DNA from: Actinomycetes bacterium
Lineage (GTDB): Bacteria > Actinomycetota > Actinomycetes > Mycobacteriales > Mycobacteriaceae
Assembly (NCBI GenBank): GCA_023432405.1
Contig: JAEYUQ010000029.1
Coordinates: forward strand, 1-64,000
DNA length: 64,000 nt
Reading direction: 5' to 3'
Shown: one piece after another, positions 9,043 to 18,128 of the stretch
How the letters are laid out: each line of letters begins with the position of its first letter
Numbering within the stretch: position 1 is the stretch's first letter
Position numbers and translations under genes: made by a program
Notes under the pieces: model-generated
The model's input: only the letters and a program-made list of their open reading frames with translations
Told to the model about the DNA's origin: nothing
Database searches by the model: none

Positions 9043-9966
9043 ATGGCGCCCGTGAATTTTTACACCACCTTGGGACTTGACCCAGCTCGGTCCTCACAGG
9101 AATTGCAGATGATTCTGACAAATCACCATGCTGCACGAGAGGCTGCAGGTTTCCTACCTGGAGAATCTGAAGGAATTCTGGTTGCTCGAGCTATTCTGGG
9201 GGATCCCATCCGCCGTGGATACTATGACCAAGCCTTAGCCACCGGCAACGCTGAGTTGTTGACGCTTGACAGACTTAAAGCTCTTGCTGCCACAGACCCG
9301 CAAGCACTGCTGGCCTCGGAGAGCCAACAGCCGGGCTTGCTTGCCGACAAGGAAAGCATTTCGAGACGTCAGGCTGCCCAGGGTGGTGCCGGGCAGGGTG
9401 CTTTTGCTCCGGCTGGGCAAGGTGCTCAGGGTGGTGCGGGGCAGGCAGCCATGCAGGGGGCTTTTGCTCCCCAGAGCTCCGTACAGGGCTCTGCGCAGGG
9501 TAATTCTGCGCAGAGGTCCCCGCAAGGCTCCGTACAGAGCTCCGTGCAGAACTCCGCACAAAACCAGGGTAAACAGTCGCCATTTATCCAGGCGCCTGGC
9601 AATCAGGCACCCGGGGCTCAGGCGTCCAATCATGCTGGTGTCCAGCCATCTAGCAACGGTGTTCTATTCAATTCTTCTGGTGTTCCCGGAACCTATACTC
9701 CCGCTTCACCCCAAACGAGTTTCACTTCATCCTTGGGTGTGCCTACGGAAAGTAGCTGGCCTCTGAAGCGTTCTGAGCGGTATCAATCTCGTGTATGGCT
9801 AGTCCTCATGGGCGTGGCCCTCGCAGCTCTTGCGATGCTAAGCATTATTGCTCTGGCGCAGGATATAGTTCGCGAGAAGATGGTGATCTCAACTTTTGCT
9901 ATCCCGGGGCTGATTGTGCTGGCCAATGAGCTTGTGTGGGCTTTGCGACGAAACGCCGCGGAGTAA
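9043..9966 (+). CDS. Degenerate J-domain-like protein with Q/A/G-rich linker and C-terminal membrane segments
   Basis: About 307 residues. Residues 4-65 resemble a J domain (NFYTTLGLDPA ... ARAILGDPIRRGYYDQAL) but the HPD motif needed to stimulate DnaK is absent. Residues 100-220 are a low-complexity linker rich in Gln, Ala, Gly and Ser with repeated QGSVQ/QGAFAP-like units. Two hydrophobic helices close the protein (VWLVLMGVALAALAMLSIIALA and ISTFAIPGLIVLANELVWAL). The start is uncertain: ATG 9043 or GTG 9052. It has the same architecture as the next gene, so the two are probably paralogues. Function unknown. Confidence 0.7.
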   Translation: MAPVNFYTTLGLDPARSSQELQMILTNHHAAREAAGFLPGESEGILVARAILGDPIRRGYYDQALATGNAELLTLDRLKALAATDPQALLASESQQPGLLADKESISRRQAAQGGAGQGAFAPAGQGAQGGAGQAAMQGAFAPQSSVQGSAQGNSAQRSPQGSVQSSVQNSAQNQGKQSPFIQAPGNQAPGAQASNHAGVQPSSNGVLFNSSGVPGTYTPASPQTSFTSSLGVPTESSWPLKRSERYQSRVWLVLMGVALAALAMLSIIALAQDIVREKMVISTFAIPGLIVLANELVWALRRNAAE

Positions 9967-10057
9967 ACAAACTCAAGCTGGCATAATTTTCAAGGGCAAC
10001 TAAGAGTGTGCCTGATCCCCGACTAGTACAGGGGAGACACGGCTGAAAGGAATCCTC

Positions 10058-11704
10058 ATGACGGCGCGCATTGATTTGTACCAGGAGCTCGGTTTACCTC
10101 GTACTACTGCTACGCCTGAGATTGATAAGCGTTTGGCACGTTTCATCCGTGATCAGCTTTCTGCGGGTAAAGGTGGGGATTCCTTGCGATCCCTGGAAAC
10201 CACTCGGAAGATTCTGGGAAATGAGCGGCGACGTCGCCTTTACGATATGCGCTTAGATAACAAGGATTCCGGCCCTCTGGATGCCCAAGCACTGTATGAC
10301 TTGGCTGATATGGATGTTTCCGCAGGCGCCGAGCAGGTACCCTCCGATGAATCTGCGACGCTTCAGGGAACCTCGATGAAGGAGGCGGGGGCATTGGTGA
10401 CCGAGGCAGGGGCACCGGCTACCGAGGCGGAGGCACCGACCCCGAACGCGGGAGCGTCGATAAGGAACGCGGAAACCCCGGCGACCGAGGCGGAGGCACC
10501 GGCGACTGAGGTGGGGGTATTGGTGACCGAGGCAGGGGCACTGGCCCCGAACGCGGGAGCGTCGATAGGGGATTCCTTGGCGACGCCGCCCGTCACACCA
10601 GGTCAGAATGCCTCTTCGCAGCAACTTTCCGAGGGAGATTCTCCCTCTGAGGAAATGTCTCGTTCTGGGCAGGAGCCTTCTTCTGATGTGAAGATAGCGC
10701 AGCAGGCCAGTGAATCAGCTGAGAGATGGGGTTTTATCCCAGTGGGGCAAGCGGAGACTAGCTCTTTCGAGGAAATGCCTGAGGCGATGTCCGTTTCTGC
10801 GCGTGCGCAGCAGCTCGCGGCTTCTCAGCGCAGTGCCCAGCAGCGCTATCAGGCTGAGCAACAGCTCAATCAGCCGTCGGACCAGTCTGTGAGAGTGTCT
10901 GAGCAGGGTTCTGCCGTGCAGGCGGGTCAGGGTTCTGCTGGGCAGGCAATGCGGTTGCCTCAAGAGCAGACAGTAGCGCCCAGGCCTACAGGTTTAGTGG
11001 CCCAGGGTGAGGGTTCTAAGGAACAGGCGGGGCTAACGACACAAAAGCAGTCGCTTTTACCCGTTCCTCCAGCTTCCCCCGTCCAGCCTGTTGGGGAAGC
11101 CCAGGGAGCGCCAATACCCACTGTTCCTCCGGCACAGCAAAACGGTTCCGTTATCCCGGGGGTTTCCGAAAGTCCAGTAGCTGTCGCCGAGCAGAATGCT
11201 CAACAGCACACGGTGAACACCTACGGCAGAGAGCGTGGTTCTTCATTTTCTGAGGTGCGCGGTGGGGGTTATCGGTCACCGATTGTCCCAGCTATCATGG
11301 CGCTCTATTTATTGGCCAGTATTTTGGTCAGGCTCCTCACAGTTGTTGAGTGGACGCAAGGTGGTGAATCCAAAGCCTTACGGTCCATTGGCGTTGTGAC
11401 AACCGCCTCAGGCATGGAACAAGGTGATCTCACGATTCTCTCGCTTCTGGTTCTCACGGTGTCGGTTCTGCTGGTTGTAATAGGCATGGCTTTGTACGCG
11501 ATGCGTCGTCACGTGCTGGGGATGTCCTTGTGGGTTGTGGCGGTAATCATCGACTTCTTCGTGGGTCTGGTGCAGGCTATGAAAGCGATGGACTGGGCAC
11601 CTGGAACTGTTACTGACCTTGGGTTCGGGCCCTATGTGCTCATGATTGTGGCCCTGGTGGGGTTTGTGCTTGCCATAGGTTCTGCGCTGTTCTCCCGCCG
11701 CTAA
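10058..11704 (+). CDS. Degenerate J-domain-like membrane protein, paralogue of the preceding gene
   Basis: 548 residues. The N-terminal 65 residues (DLYQELGLPRTTATPEIDKR ... ILGNERRRRLYDMRL) look like a J domain without HPD. Residues 105-180 are about ten imperfect repeats of the type TEAGAPATEAEA / PNAGASI, encoded by GC-rich tandem DNA. A long Q/S/A-rich region follows, then four C-terminal hydrophobic segments from about residue 405. Start ATG 10058 has GAAAGGA upstream. The gap from the preceding gene is 91 bp and includes a possible promoter. Function unknown; membrane anchoring of a chaperone-like or scaffold domain is a guess. Confidence 0.75.
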   Translation: MTARIDLYQELGLPRTTATPEIDKRLARFIRDQLSAGKGGDSLRSLETTRKILGNERRRRLYDMRLDNKDSGPLDAQALYDLADMDVSAGAEQVPSDESATLQGTSMKEAGALVTEAGAPATEAEAPTPNAGASIRNAETPATEAEAPATEVGVLVTEAGALAPNAGASIGDSLATPPVTPGQNASSQQLSEGDSPSEEMSRSGQEPSSDVKIAQQASESAERWGFIPVGQAETSSFEEMPEAMSVSARAQQLAASQRSAQQRYQAEQQLNQPSDQSVRVSEQGSAVQAGQGSAGQAMRLPQEQTVAPRPTGLVAQGEGSKEQAGLTTQKQSLLPVPPASPVQPVGEAQGAPIPTVPPAQQNGSVIPGVSESPVAVAEQNAQQHTVNTYGRERGSSFSEVRGGGYRSPIVPAIMALYLLASILVRLLTVVEWTQGGESKALRSIGVVTTASGMEQGDLTILSLLVLTVSVLLVVIGMALYAMRRHVLGMSLWVVAVIIDFFVGLVQAMKAMDWAPGTVTDLGFGPYVLMIVALVGFVLAIGSALFSRR

Positions 11705-11710
11705 AAATTG

Positions 11711-11742
11711 TGCGGGTTGTCGTTGTGCAACCGCGCAGTTTT
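11711..11742 (+). terminator. Terminator of the second J-like gene
   Basis: TGCGGGTTG pairs with CAACCGCGCA with one bulge, 8-nt loop, followed by GTTTT. Confidence 0.65.
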
Positions 11743-11871
11743 GAGAGGTACGTTCTGCCACAAGGTCACGTACCGTTTTGACGGACGTGTTTTAGTGCAG
11801 TTTTGAGCGGTACGTTCTGCCACAAGGTCACGTACCGTTTTGACGGATGTGTGTTAGTGCAGTTTTGAGCG
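11735..11871. repeat. 62-bp direct repeats, each with a hairpin
   Basis: Two nearly identical 62-bp units start at 11735 and 11797, and a partial third starts at 11859. Each full unit contains GGTACGT ... ACGTACC, a 7-8 bp inverted repeat around a 14-nt loop, followed by GTTTTG. They could be duplicated terminators or a small repeat element. Confidence 0.85.
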
Positions 11872-12552
11872 ATTCCTTCTGAGTTCGTTTTATGTAGTAC
11901 TTGCTTTCTTCAGGGGTCCGGCGAGCTCTCCGCCTTGGTTATGTCTCCCATTTATGGGACTCCCTCTTCTCTTTTGTTTTGCGGGCTGGAGTTGGTGTTT
12001 TGAGGCCCGTGGGGGTCTGTGTTTTGGGGCCTGTCGGGGACTGTTTTTTGAGGCCCTTGGGGGTGGAGCTCGTGTTTTGGCGCTCCGCGAGATGGGTTTC
12101 TGCTTTGGGAGTTCTTGGGGTTACTGAGTCTGTTTTAGCGGCTCACAGGAGTCTGTTTAGAGGCTTGTGGGGGTGATTGAAGCCTCATGGGGTTGGAGCT
12201 AAGGCTATGTTCCATCGCAACGTTGCAACCGTTGTTCTTACACCTTGACGACGTCCCTCTTCTCGCCGAATGGCCCTTAGAGTCTTTCTTTTCACCTCGA
12301 AACTTGTTCTGAAGAGCTAGCAGTTCTCCAGATTTCCCCTGAGTAGCTGGTTTTGGGGCATCTTAGGCAGTGTGTAGTGTGTAGTCTATGTGTTCGAGCA
12401 GTTATAATTACGCTTTATATTTGTACTGCATATAGCTTTATTGGGATGTTTGAAAAGATTGGTGTCGAATATGCTTGCGCTTAGTGATGTTATGATGTAG
12501 GGTAGGTATCAAGACATCGTCGGGGGACGGTAGCTGACAACAAAAGTAGGGG
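11872..12552. other. Gene-free spacer before the HNH gene
   Basis: About 680 bp without a convincing gene. 11990-12180 is T/G-rich degenerate repeat sequence (variants of TTTTGGGGCC and GGGGGT). A minus-orientation copy of the dispersed motif is at 12243-12257. 12360-12480 is clearly AT-richer and includes TATAATTACG-like sequence, so the HNH promoter probably lies there. Confidence 0.5.
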
Positions 12553-14421
12553 GTGGTTGTTGTGGAGTCAGGCGTGGTGGCCGAGCTTGAAGGTGCAGTG
12601 AAGTTGATGCGCCATGCCGTGAAGATAATCACCAACATTGTTGTGCCTGACCTTTCGGCCGAAGATTTTCAAGCAGTGGCCGGTCAGCTCACCGAAATTG
12701 ATAAGTTGTGTAACGCTCAACAGGTGGTGCGAGGTGTTGCTGGTTATTTAGCAGACAAGTACCGTTGCGGGAGTCTCGTGGGTTCGCGTACCCCGGAGGC
12801 TTATATTGCCACCCTGTTCCCGGTGAGTGGTTTTGAGGCCCGCCGAATTGTTACGTGTGGCCGGGATACCTATCAGCCAGTGAAACTTTCCGAAATCACC
12901 CGCGAGCTCGCCGGTGATACCTGTGTGGTGGATCAGGATGACAATATGCCAACAGGGCAGGTTCTCGCTGGTGAGCGGGTTGCCGAAGCAGCAGCGCGTG
13001 TCCATGCCACTGAGCGGGAAGCACAACAGGAAGCTGCCCGGATTATGGTGCAGAAGGTCCCCGACAGTGAATATGTACGGATTATGGATCGTGAATTGTT
13101 AGGGCTAGTGGGCTCCAGCCAAAGGCAAACGATTAGAGCACGAGCTCTAGCACGGGCTGGGAATCTGTCCCCGGAGGATTTCACAGTTTATCTTCGTGCC
13201 TTGGTCAGTCAGGCCAATTCAGCGAATTCTGACCCGTGTGTGGATATCAAGAAACGTTTTATCACGATTGGGCGGCCGGATAGGTTCGGTGGAGCACGAT
13301 TGACCGGCTATATTCCGGCTACAAGCTTGGCTCTTATTGAAGAGGCTCTAGCAAACGCTAATAGGCCAGCTGCATCCCCCACGCCACATGGTAGTTGTCA
13401 GCCTGGTGCTGGTGTGGCTGGTAGCCCGACGAGTCGGGATGACAGGACTCCTGGACAGCGCCGTCATGACGCGCTGATGGCTATTATTGCCAACAAAGCT
13501 CGTTATGCGACGGAGCAGTCTCGGGGTGGTGTGGGCAGCATTCTGGTGTCGATGACCACTGAGGAGCTTAACGAGATTCTTGTTGAGACTGACAGGGCAC
13601 AACTTCGCAGGCTGGTGTGTATGCCTCGGCCTACAAATACGAACGCGATGATAAATCTAGCGCAGCTTGTGGGTATGGGGCTCGCTCATTGGGATATGGC
13701 TTGTCTGCACGATGCGTCCACAGCAAATGTTTTGTACTGTGGAAGGGCTCGTAGGAGCGCGAGCCTAGTGCAGAAAATAGCGTTAGTTGCCCAGGAATTA
13801 GTGTGCTCTTATCCAGGGTGTGACGTTCCAGCGTGTTTGTGTGATGTCCACCATATACGCCCTTGGTCTGAGGGTGGAGCCACGGATATAGATAATCTCA
13901 CCTTGCGGTGCAGGAATCATCACATGGATAACAATGATCATCGAGACCCGGATCTAGCGAGAGGGTGGGCTGACCGCGATCCTGTAACAGGTAGGATCGG
14001 GCACCACACACCGCCTGCACTAGGCGACAGGGCGAGTGGGGTAGAGATGAACGGGAGTATGAAAGCCCGCCAAGCGGCAGGTTACAAAATCTTCCGCCAC
14101 CAGCAGAAAAAGCACGCGCGGCAAAATATTCCGGACCATCATCCACTGGTTTTACTGCCGGAAGATACGGTTCACTCGGGGACCCTGAGCAATCAACCAG
14201 CGACTAGGAGAGCAAGCGGAAGTTCAGCAAGCGGAAGCCCAGGGAGAAGTGTGCCCTTAGACAGACAAAAGCCCGCAGGAGAGGTGCGTCCTCTACTGGA
14301 AAGTGAAATCCGCGAGGCGCCTGCACCCGGTGGAAGGCGTACACCCGGTGGAAGGACTACACCCGGTGGAAGGACTACACCCGGTGGGTGGCGACCCCCT
14401 GAAAGCCGAACATCTGGTTAA
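12553..14421 (+). CDS. 13E12-repeat-type protein: DUF222 with C-terminal HNH endonuclease domain
   Basis: 622 residues. The N-terminal and middle part has the DUF222 fold seen in mycobacterial 13E12 proteins. Residues about 415-465 form an HNH nuclease motif: a Cys pair (CSYPGCDVPACLCD), VHHIRPWSEGGATDIDNL and CRNHH. The last 30 residues are (TPGGR)-like repeats encoded by 18-bp tandem repeats that continue past the stop. Start is a GTG after AAGTAGGGGG; a second GTG nine bases later is equally possible. Such proteins are multi-copy and often linked to mobile DNA; the cellular role is unproven. It lies in the accessory block between dinG and pncB. Confidence 0.9.
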   Translation: MVVVESGVVAELEGAVKLMRHAVKIITNIVVPDLSAEDFQAVAGQLTEIDKLCNAQQVVRGVAGYLADKYRCGSLVGSRTPEAYIATLFPVSGFEARRIVTCGRDTYQPVKLSEITRELAGDTCVVDQDDNMPTGQVLAGERVAEAAARVHATEREAQQEAARIMVQKVPDSEYVRIMDRELLGLVGSSQRQTIRARALARAGNLSPEDFTVYLRALVSQANSANSDPCVDIKKRFITIGRPDRFGGARLTGYIPATSLALIEEALANANRPAASPTPHGSCQPGAGVAGSPTSRDDRTPGQRRHDALMAIIANKARYATEQSRGGVGSILVSMTTEELNEILVETDRAQLRRLVCMPRPTNTNAMINLAQLVGMGLAHWDMACLHDASTANVLYCGRARRSASLVQKIALVAQELVCSYPGCDVPACLCDVHHIRPWSEGGATDIDNLTLRCRNHHMDNNDHRDPDLARGWADRDPVTGRIGHHTPPALGDRASGVEMNGSMKARQAAGYKIFRHQQKKHARQNIPDHHPLVLLPEDTVHSGTLSNQPATRRASGSSASGSPGRSVPLDRQKPAGEVRPLLESEIREAPAPGGRRTPGGRTTPGGRTTPGGWRPPESRTSG

Positions 14422-14499
14422 GGGTGAACATCTGGTGGAAGGCGTACACCCCTTGAGAGTCGAACATCTAGTGAAGGGTGAACATCTAGTGAAGGAAGT
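14323..14499. repeat. 18-bp tandem repeats across the HNH stop codon
   Basis: About ten units. The first three or four are near-identical (ACACCCGGTGGAAGGACT type, 14323-14394). Then come degenerate ACATCTGGTGAAGGGTGA-like units to 14499. The HNH stop codon (14419-14421) lies inside the array, so array changes would alter the protein end. Confidence 0.85.
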
Positions 14500-14649
14500 G
14501 GATGAGGTGAAGAGGGTACACCGGCTAATGGCAGTAGAACCTCTGAAAGAAAGTTGCGGTACTTCAAGCTAGGAGGCTCACAAAAATATTGAAAGAATCC
14601 CTGTTCGAGGTAGGGTCATCAACTCGAAGGCTTACGGGATTGACTTCCG

Positions 14650-14719
14650 GAATCTGCAGATTCAGGGGTGATCTGTTGGATTCGCAAATCCAAGGGTGAG
14701 GCTCCGGAGTCTGCACTCC
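14650..14719. repeat. Three small hairpins at exact 28-bp spacing with different stems
   Basis: GAATCTGCAGATTC (14650), GGATTCGCAAATCC (14678) and GGAGTCTGCACTCC (14706) each have a 5-bp stem around TGCA, CGCA or CTGC. The stem bases differ but remain paired, and the starts are exactly 28 bp apart. They lie in the 488-bp gap 14422-14909, whose remainder (14760-14905) is GGTGCCAAGGTCCC-like degenerate repeat sequence with no gene. Confidence 0.7.
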
Positions 14720-14909
14720 TTGGCTAGAGCGTTGCAACAATTCCAAGAATCCCTAGAATCCCAATAACCCGCCCTGACCCGACCCGAACCACCCAAGTCT
14801 TCGGTCTGAGGGAAGGTGCGAAGGTGCCCAGGTCCCAAGGTGCGCAGGTTCCAAGGCCTCGCGGTGCCAAGGTCCCGCGGCCCCCAGGGAATGCCGTTAC
14901 CTTTAGGTG

Positions 14910-16208
14910 CTAAAACCCCACGTAACGCACCGAAAGAGCAGCTTCACCTCGGGCCAAGGATAAACCTTCCCAAGGTAGAGACACCAGCCGTGTCGCCAGA
15001 TAATCGCGGGATTCTTCGAGGGTGGGCTGGTCTGGAACAATCTCACCGTCGCGCATGAGAGGTACCGTGAGCTGGAGTACAGTTTGATTTCCGGTATCAG
15101 GTTCCTGTGCATTCAGAGGGTAGACGATTTCCTCCACAGCAGTGCCACTAGCGCGGTGGGTTCGCAAAGCCCTCTTGGAACCGCCCATTGTACCCTTCCC
15201 GGAAGATCGTTTGGACACAGGTTGACCATCAACTTCCACCAGTTTGTAAACCAAACCCTGAGTGGGAGCTCCTGATCCGGTCACCACCGATGTACCCACA
15301 CCGTAACCGTCCACGGGATCTCCCCGCAGACCTGCGATGGAGAATTCATCTAAATCAGAGGAGACAATAATGCGGGTGTTGTAAGCACCCAGGTGATCCA
15401 ACTGAGCTCGCACTTGGCGAGTAATGGGGCTTAAATCACCCGAGTCAATGCGCACAGCCCCCAACTCTGGCCCAGCTACCTCAATGGCATTGGCGACGCC
15501 GCGCGTGATGTCGAAGGTATCCACCAGAAGCGTGGTGTTCACGCCCAAGGTGTCTATCTGCGCCTGAAACGCAGCACGCTCGGCTTCAGAATTGTCCTTC
15601 GTGGCATGAACTAGTGTCCAAGCGTGGGCGGCTGTACCAGATGGCGGGATTCCGTAGCGAAGAGATGCCTCCATGTTGGAGGTGGCAACAAATCCAGCCA
15701 AATATGCAGCCCTGGTGGCCGAAACCGCAGCTACCTCATGGGTTCTGCGTGATCCCATCTCAATGATGGGGCGCCCATCAGCTGCTGTCACCATCCGAGC
15801 GGCTGCTGAAGCTACGGCGGAGTCCGCGTTGAGAATAGATAAAATCACGGTTTCCAGTACCACGCACTCGGCAAAAGTGCCTCTCACCGTGAGGATGGGG
15901 GAGCCAGGGAAGTACAGTTCGCCTTCCCGGTACCCGTCAATCTGCCCAGAGAACCTGTAGCTACGAAGGTACTCACGAGTGGCGTCGTCAAGGAAAGTCA
16001 GGTGATCAATGTGTTCCTCAGTGAATCGGAAGTTCTTGACAGCCTCCAGAACGCGGGGAATTCCGGCGACAACACCGTATCGACGCTCGTTCGGGAGACG
16101 CCGTCCAAAGACTTCAAAGCTGCAGAGACGTTGGGCGGTGCCATCGTGGAGTGCGGCTTCAAGCATCGTGAGTTCATACATATCCGTGAAGAATGCCGTG
16201 GAAGTCAT
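14910..16208 (-). CDS. pncB: Nicotinate phosphoribosyltransferase
   Basis: 432-residue NAD-salvage enzyme making nicotinate mononucleotide from nicotinate and PRPP with ATP. Family features include FTDMYELTM near the N-terminus, FEVFGRRLP, the active-site stretch around EMGSRRTHE, LVDTFD and RIDSGDL. Start at ATG 16208 (MTSTAFFTDMYELTM) is chosen from family length; an in-frame extension to 16310 would run to the clpS start region and has no family support. No strong ribosome-binding site is visible. Divergent from clpS, as in M. tuberculosis (Rv1330c/Rv1331). Its 5' half contains an exact GGCGTCGTCAAGG copy (15981-15993). Works with pncA at 25269. Confidence 0.95.
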   Translation of the reverse strand: MTSTAFFTDMYELTMLEAALHDGTAQRLCSFEVFGRRLPNERRYGVVAGIPRVLEAVKNFRFTEEHIDHLTFLDDATREYLRSYRFSGQIDGYREGELYFPGSPILTVRGTFAECVVLETVILSILNADSAVASAAARMVTAADGRPIIEMGSRRTHEVAAVSATRAAYLAGFVATSNMEASLRYGIPPSGTAAHAWTLVHATKDNSEAERAAFQAQIDTLGVNTTLLVDTFDITRGVANAIEVAGPELGAVRIDSGDLSPITRQVRAQLDHLGAYNTRIIVSSDLDEFSIAGLRGDPVDGYGVGTSVVTGSGAPTQGLVYKLVEVDGQPVSKRSSGKGTMGGSKRALRTHRASGTAVEEIVYPLNAQEPDTGNQTVLQLTVPLMRDGEIVPDQPTLEESRDYLATRLVSLPWEGLSLARGEAALSVRYVGF

Positions 16209-16312
16209 GCAACTAACTGTAGTTATGGTGAGTTCCCGGTAGCCATTCACGGTTGTGGGTGGTTGAGTGTACCTGCTGAGCCGATGCTGAGGTTGGACTA
16301 GACTGCACAATT

Positions 16313-16636
16313 ATGACGCGCGCACAAGTAGTGGCCATGAGTTCCCCTATGGCCAGCCCCGATCTTGAAGAGGAAGTGGAGGTTGACGTTGCTTCCGCAG
16401 AGAACCTTCCGTGGATGTGCATAGTATGGGATGACCCCGTCAATCTCATGAGTTACGTGACCTATGTGTTTCAGTCCGTGCTGGGCTACTCCAAGAAACG
16501 TGCCACAGAGCTCATGATGAGGGTTCACGTTGAGGGGAAAGCCGTGGTCAGCTCCGGGGAGCGAGACAAAGTTGAGGCTGATGTTCAAAAGCTGCACGTG
16601 GCTGGGCTGTGGGCAACGATGCAGCAAGGGGGCTAG
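16313..16636 (+). CDS. clpS: ATP-dependent Clp protease adaptor ClpS
   Basis: 107 residues. ClpS delivers N-degron substrates to ClpC/ClpA. The core (about residues 33-105) shows the family pattern PWMCIVWDDPVNLMSYVTYVFQ, GYSKKRATELMMRVHVEGKAVV and a C-terminal helix. The D-D-P-V-N-L segment is typical of the substrate-binding face. The N-terminal 30 residues are acidic and probably flexible. The ATG at 16313 lies only about ten bases after the likely start of transcription-poor sequence; ATG 16337 is an alternative. The DUF2017 gene follows, as is usual. Confidence 0.93.
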   Translation: MTRAQVVAMSSPMASPDLEEEVEVDVASAENLPWMCIVWDDPVNLMSYVTYVFQSVLGYSKKRATELMMRVHVEGKAVVSSGERDKVEADVQKLHVAGLWATMQQGG

Positions 16637-16786
16637 GGTCTTTTGTTCACCGTCAGTCTGTGTGGGCTAGCACCAAGACTGGCGAACGGATTAGCAGGTG
16701 AGCAACAAGATTAGCCTGTATCGGCGCGTTGAGAGAGGAATGCGGATGCGTAGCTGGCTTCAAGGTTGGAAGGAACGCTGAACGGG

Positions 16787-17302
16787 ATGCAAAGCTGGAA
16801 GAAAAAGCATGGGATTATGCGTCCCACCAAGTTTGTGACGGTATTTGACGTCACCGAACGGGAATTTCTGGGCACCCTGGCTGCGCAGGTTGCCGAGAAA
16901 CTCATTGCGCGGGCGCAGTCTGTACCTCAGGATGAATTGGCTGAGCTCACTGGTATGCCTTCAGGGCATAAGGAGCCGCCTACAGATCCAGGTTTAGCTC
17001 GCCTTTTACCCGATTTTGAGCGGGATGAGGATGAAGAGTTTGAGGGGGATAACGCACTGCTGCGCAGTTTCCACGAACAGGACATCGTCAAGGAAAAGCT
17101 GGAGAACCTTCAGGCAGTAATCTCTGCTCTCGGCCCCGGTGGGGGTCGTGAAGTGGAGATTTTTGAGTCTGAAGCTCACCAATGGGTGAAGGCTCTCAAC
17201 GATATTCGGCTGTTCTTGGCTGCCAGTGACGATTATGACCCCGCTGTGGTTCAGTGGCTGGCTTATGTCCAGGAAAGCCTCCTGGAACAGATGATGGCGT
17301 GA
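16787..17302 (+). CDS. DUF2017 family protein
   Basis: 171 residues, the conserved actinobacterial partner gene downstream of clpS (Rv1332 in M. tuberculosis). Predicted soluble and mostly helical, with TEREFLGTLAAQVAEKL near the N-terminus, an acidic middle (DFERDEDEEFEGDN) and WVKALNDIRLFLAASDDYD typical of the family. ATG 16787 is preferred over upstream in-frame starts because GGAAGGAA lies 12 bases before it. Molecular function is not established; context suggests a link to ClpS-dependent proteolysis. Confidence 0.88.
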   Translation: MQSWKKKHGIMRPTKFVTVFDVTEREFLGTLAAQVAEKLIARAQSVPQDELAELTGMPSGHKEPPTDPGLARLLPDFERDEDEEFEGDNALLRSFHEQDIVKEKLENLQAVISALGPGGGREVEIFESEAHQWVKALNDIRLFLAASDDYDPAVVQWLAYVQESLLEQMMA

Positions 17303-17465
17303 CGGTGAGATTCTGTCGGCTCGGGGCCGTAGTCACGGTTGTGGGCGTCAATAAGTTTTAACCGCTCTAACCCCGCCTTGACTGCCCTAACCCCGCCTCA
17401 ATCGTTCCTACTTGCCTTAGCCACTCGAACTCGCCTCAACTACTCCAACCCACGAAGGAATTGTG

Positions 17466-18128
17466 ATGTCTCTCCTGAAACCTGCGGTATCCAAGTTAAA
17501 GGTGGCGATGGTCTGTTCGCTGGGCTTTTTCCTTCTGGTCTGGATTGCCGCTGTCATTAACAATTACACCAATGGCTATTTCTTTTACCTCGGAATCCAG
17601 CCCCGGCATCCGTCCTCTCTGTGGCACGTTGTGACTGCTCCTTTTCTGCACGCTAACTTCGGGCATCTCCTCTCAAACACTGTTCCTGGTGTTCTTTTTG
17701 CCTTCCTGGTGGCGTGGTCCGGCTACCGCACCTTCTTCGAGGTAACCGGAATTTCTATGGTGGTTGGAGGCATGGGGGTCTGGCTTTTCGGAGGTGCTGA
17801 TTCCAACCATATAGGTGCCTCTGGATTGATTTATGGTTGGCTGGCGTACCTCATTGTGAGAGGGATCTTTAACCGCAGTTGGTTGCAGTTCTTTGTGGGG
17901 GTTGCCTTGGCATCCACCTACTCCGGCCTCATCTGGGGAGTTTTTCCCGGTCAGCCAGATATCAGCTGGCAGGGGCATCTTTTTGGTGCGTTAGCAGGAA
18001 TCCTTGCAGCCAGCATCATCACCTCTGACGACCCGAAGAAACCTGGCTCCACTTCGCAGAAAGACACCCAAGGTACCCAAGTGACCCAGGCTGGACCGCC
18101 GTCCCACTATCGTTATCCCTATGAGTGA
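17466..18128 (+). CDS. Rhomboid-family intramembrane serine protease
   Basis: 220 residues with about six membrane helices. Catalytic Ser119 is in the GASG motif, catalytic His171 in WQGHLFGALAG, and the oxyanion-type H-x-x-x-N in FGHLLSN. ATG 17466 follows CGAAGGAATTGTG. It corresponds to Rv1337. Its last 8 bases overlap the MarR gene start, indicating translational coupling. The 17340-17460 leader is a run of degenerate CTCAACTACTCCAACC-like repeats. Substrates unknown. Confidence 0.92.
   Translation: MSLLKPAVSKLKVAMVCSLGFFLLVWIAAVINNYTNGYFFYLGIQPRHPSSLWHVVTAPFLHANFGHLLSNTVPGVLFAFLVAWSGYRTFFEVTGISMVVGGMGVWLFGGADSNHIGASGLIYGWLAYLIVRGIFNRSWLQFFVGVALASTYSGLIWGVFPGQPDISWQGHLFGALAGILAASIITSDDPKKPGSTSQKDTQGTQVTQAGPPSHYRYPYE

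Noticed and set aside
9043..9240. Functional DnaJ co-chaperone
   Set aside because: No HPD tripeptide in either J-like protein and no G/F or zinc domain.
11901..12176. 91-codon open frame in the HNH upstream spacer
   Set aside because: Made of degenerate T/G repeats; no start signal or family.
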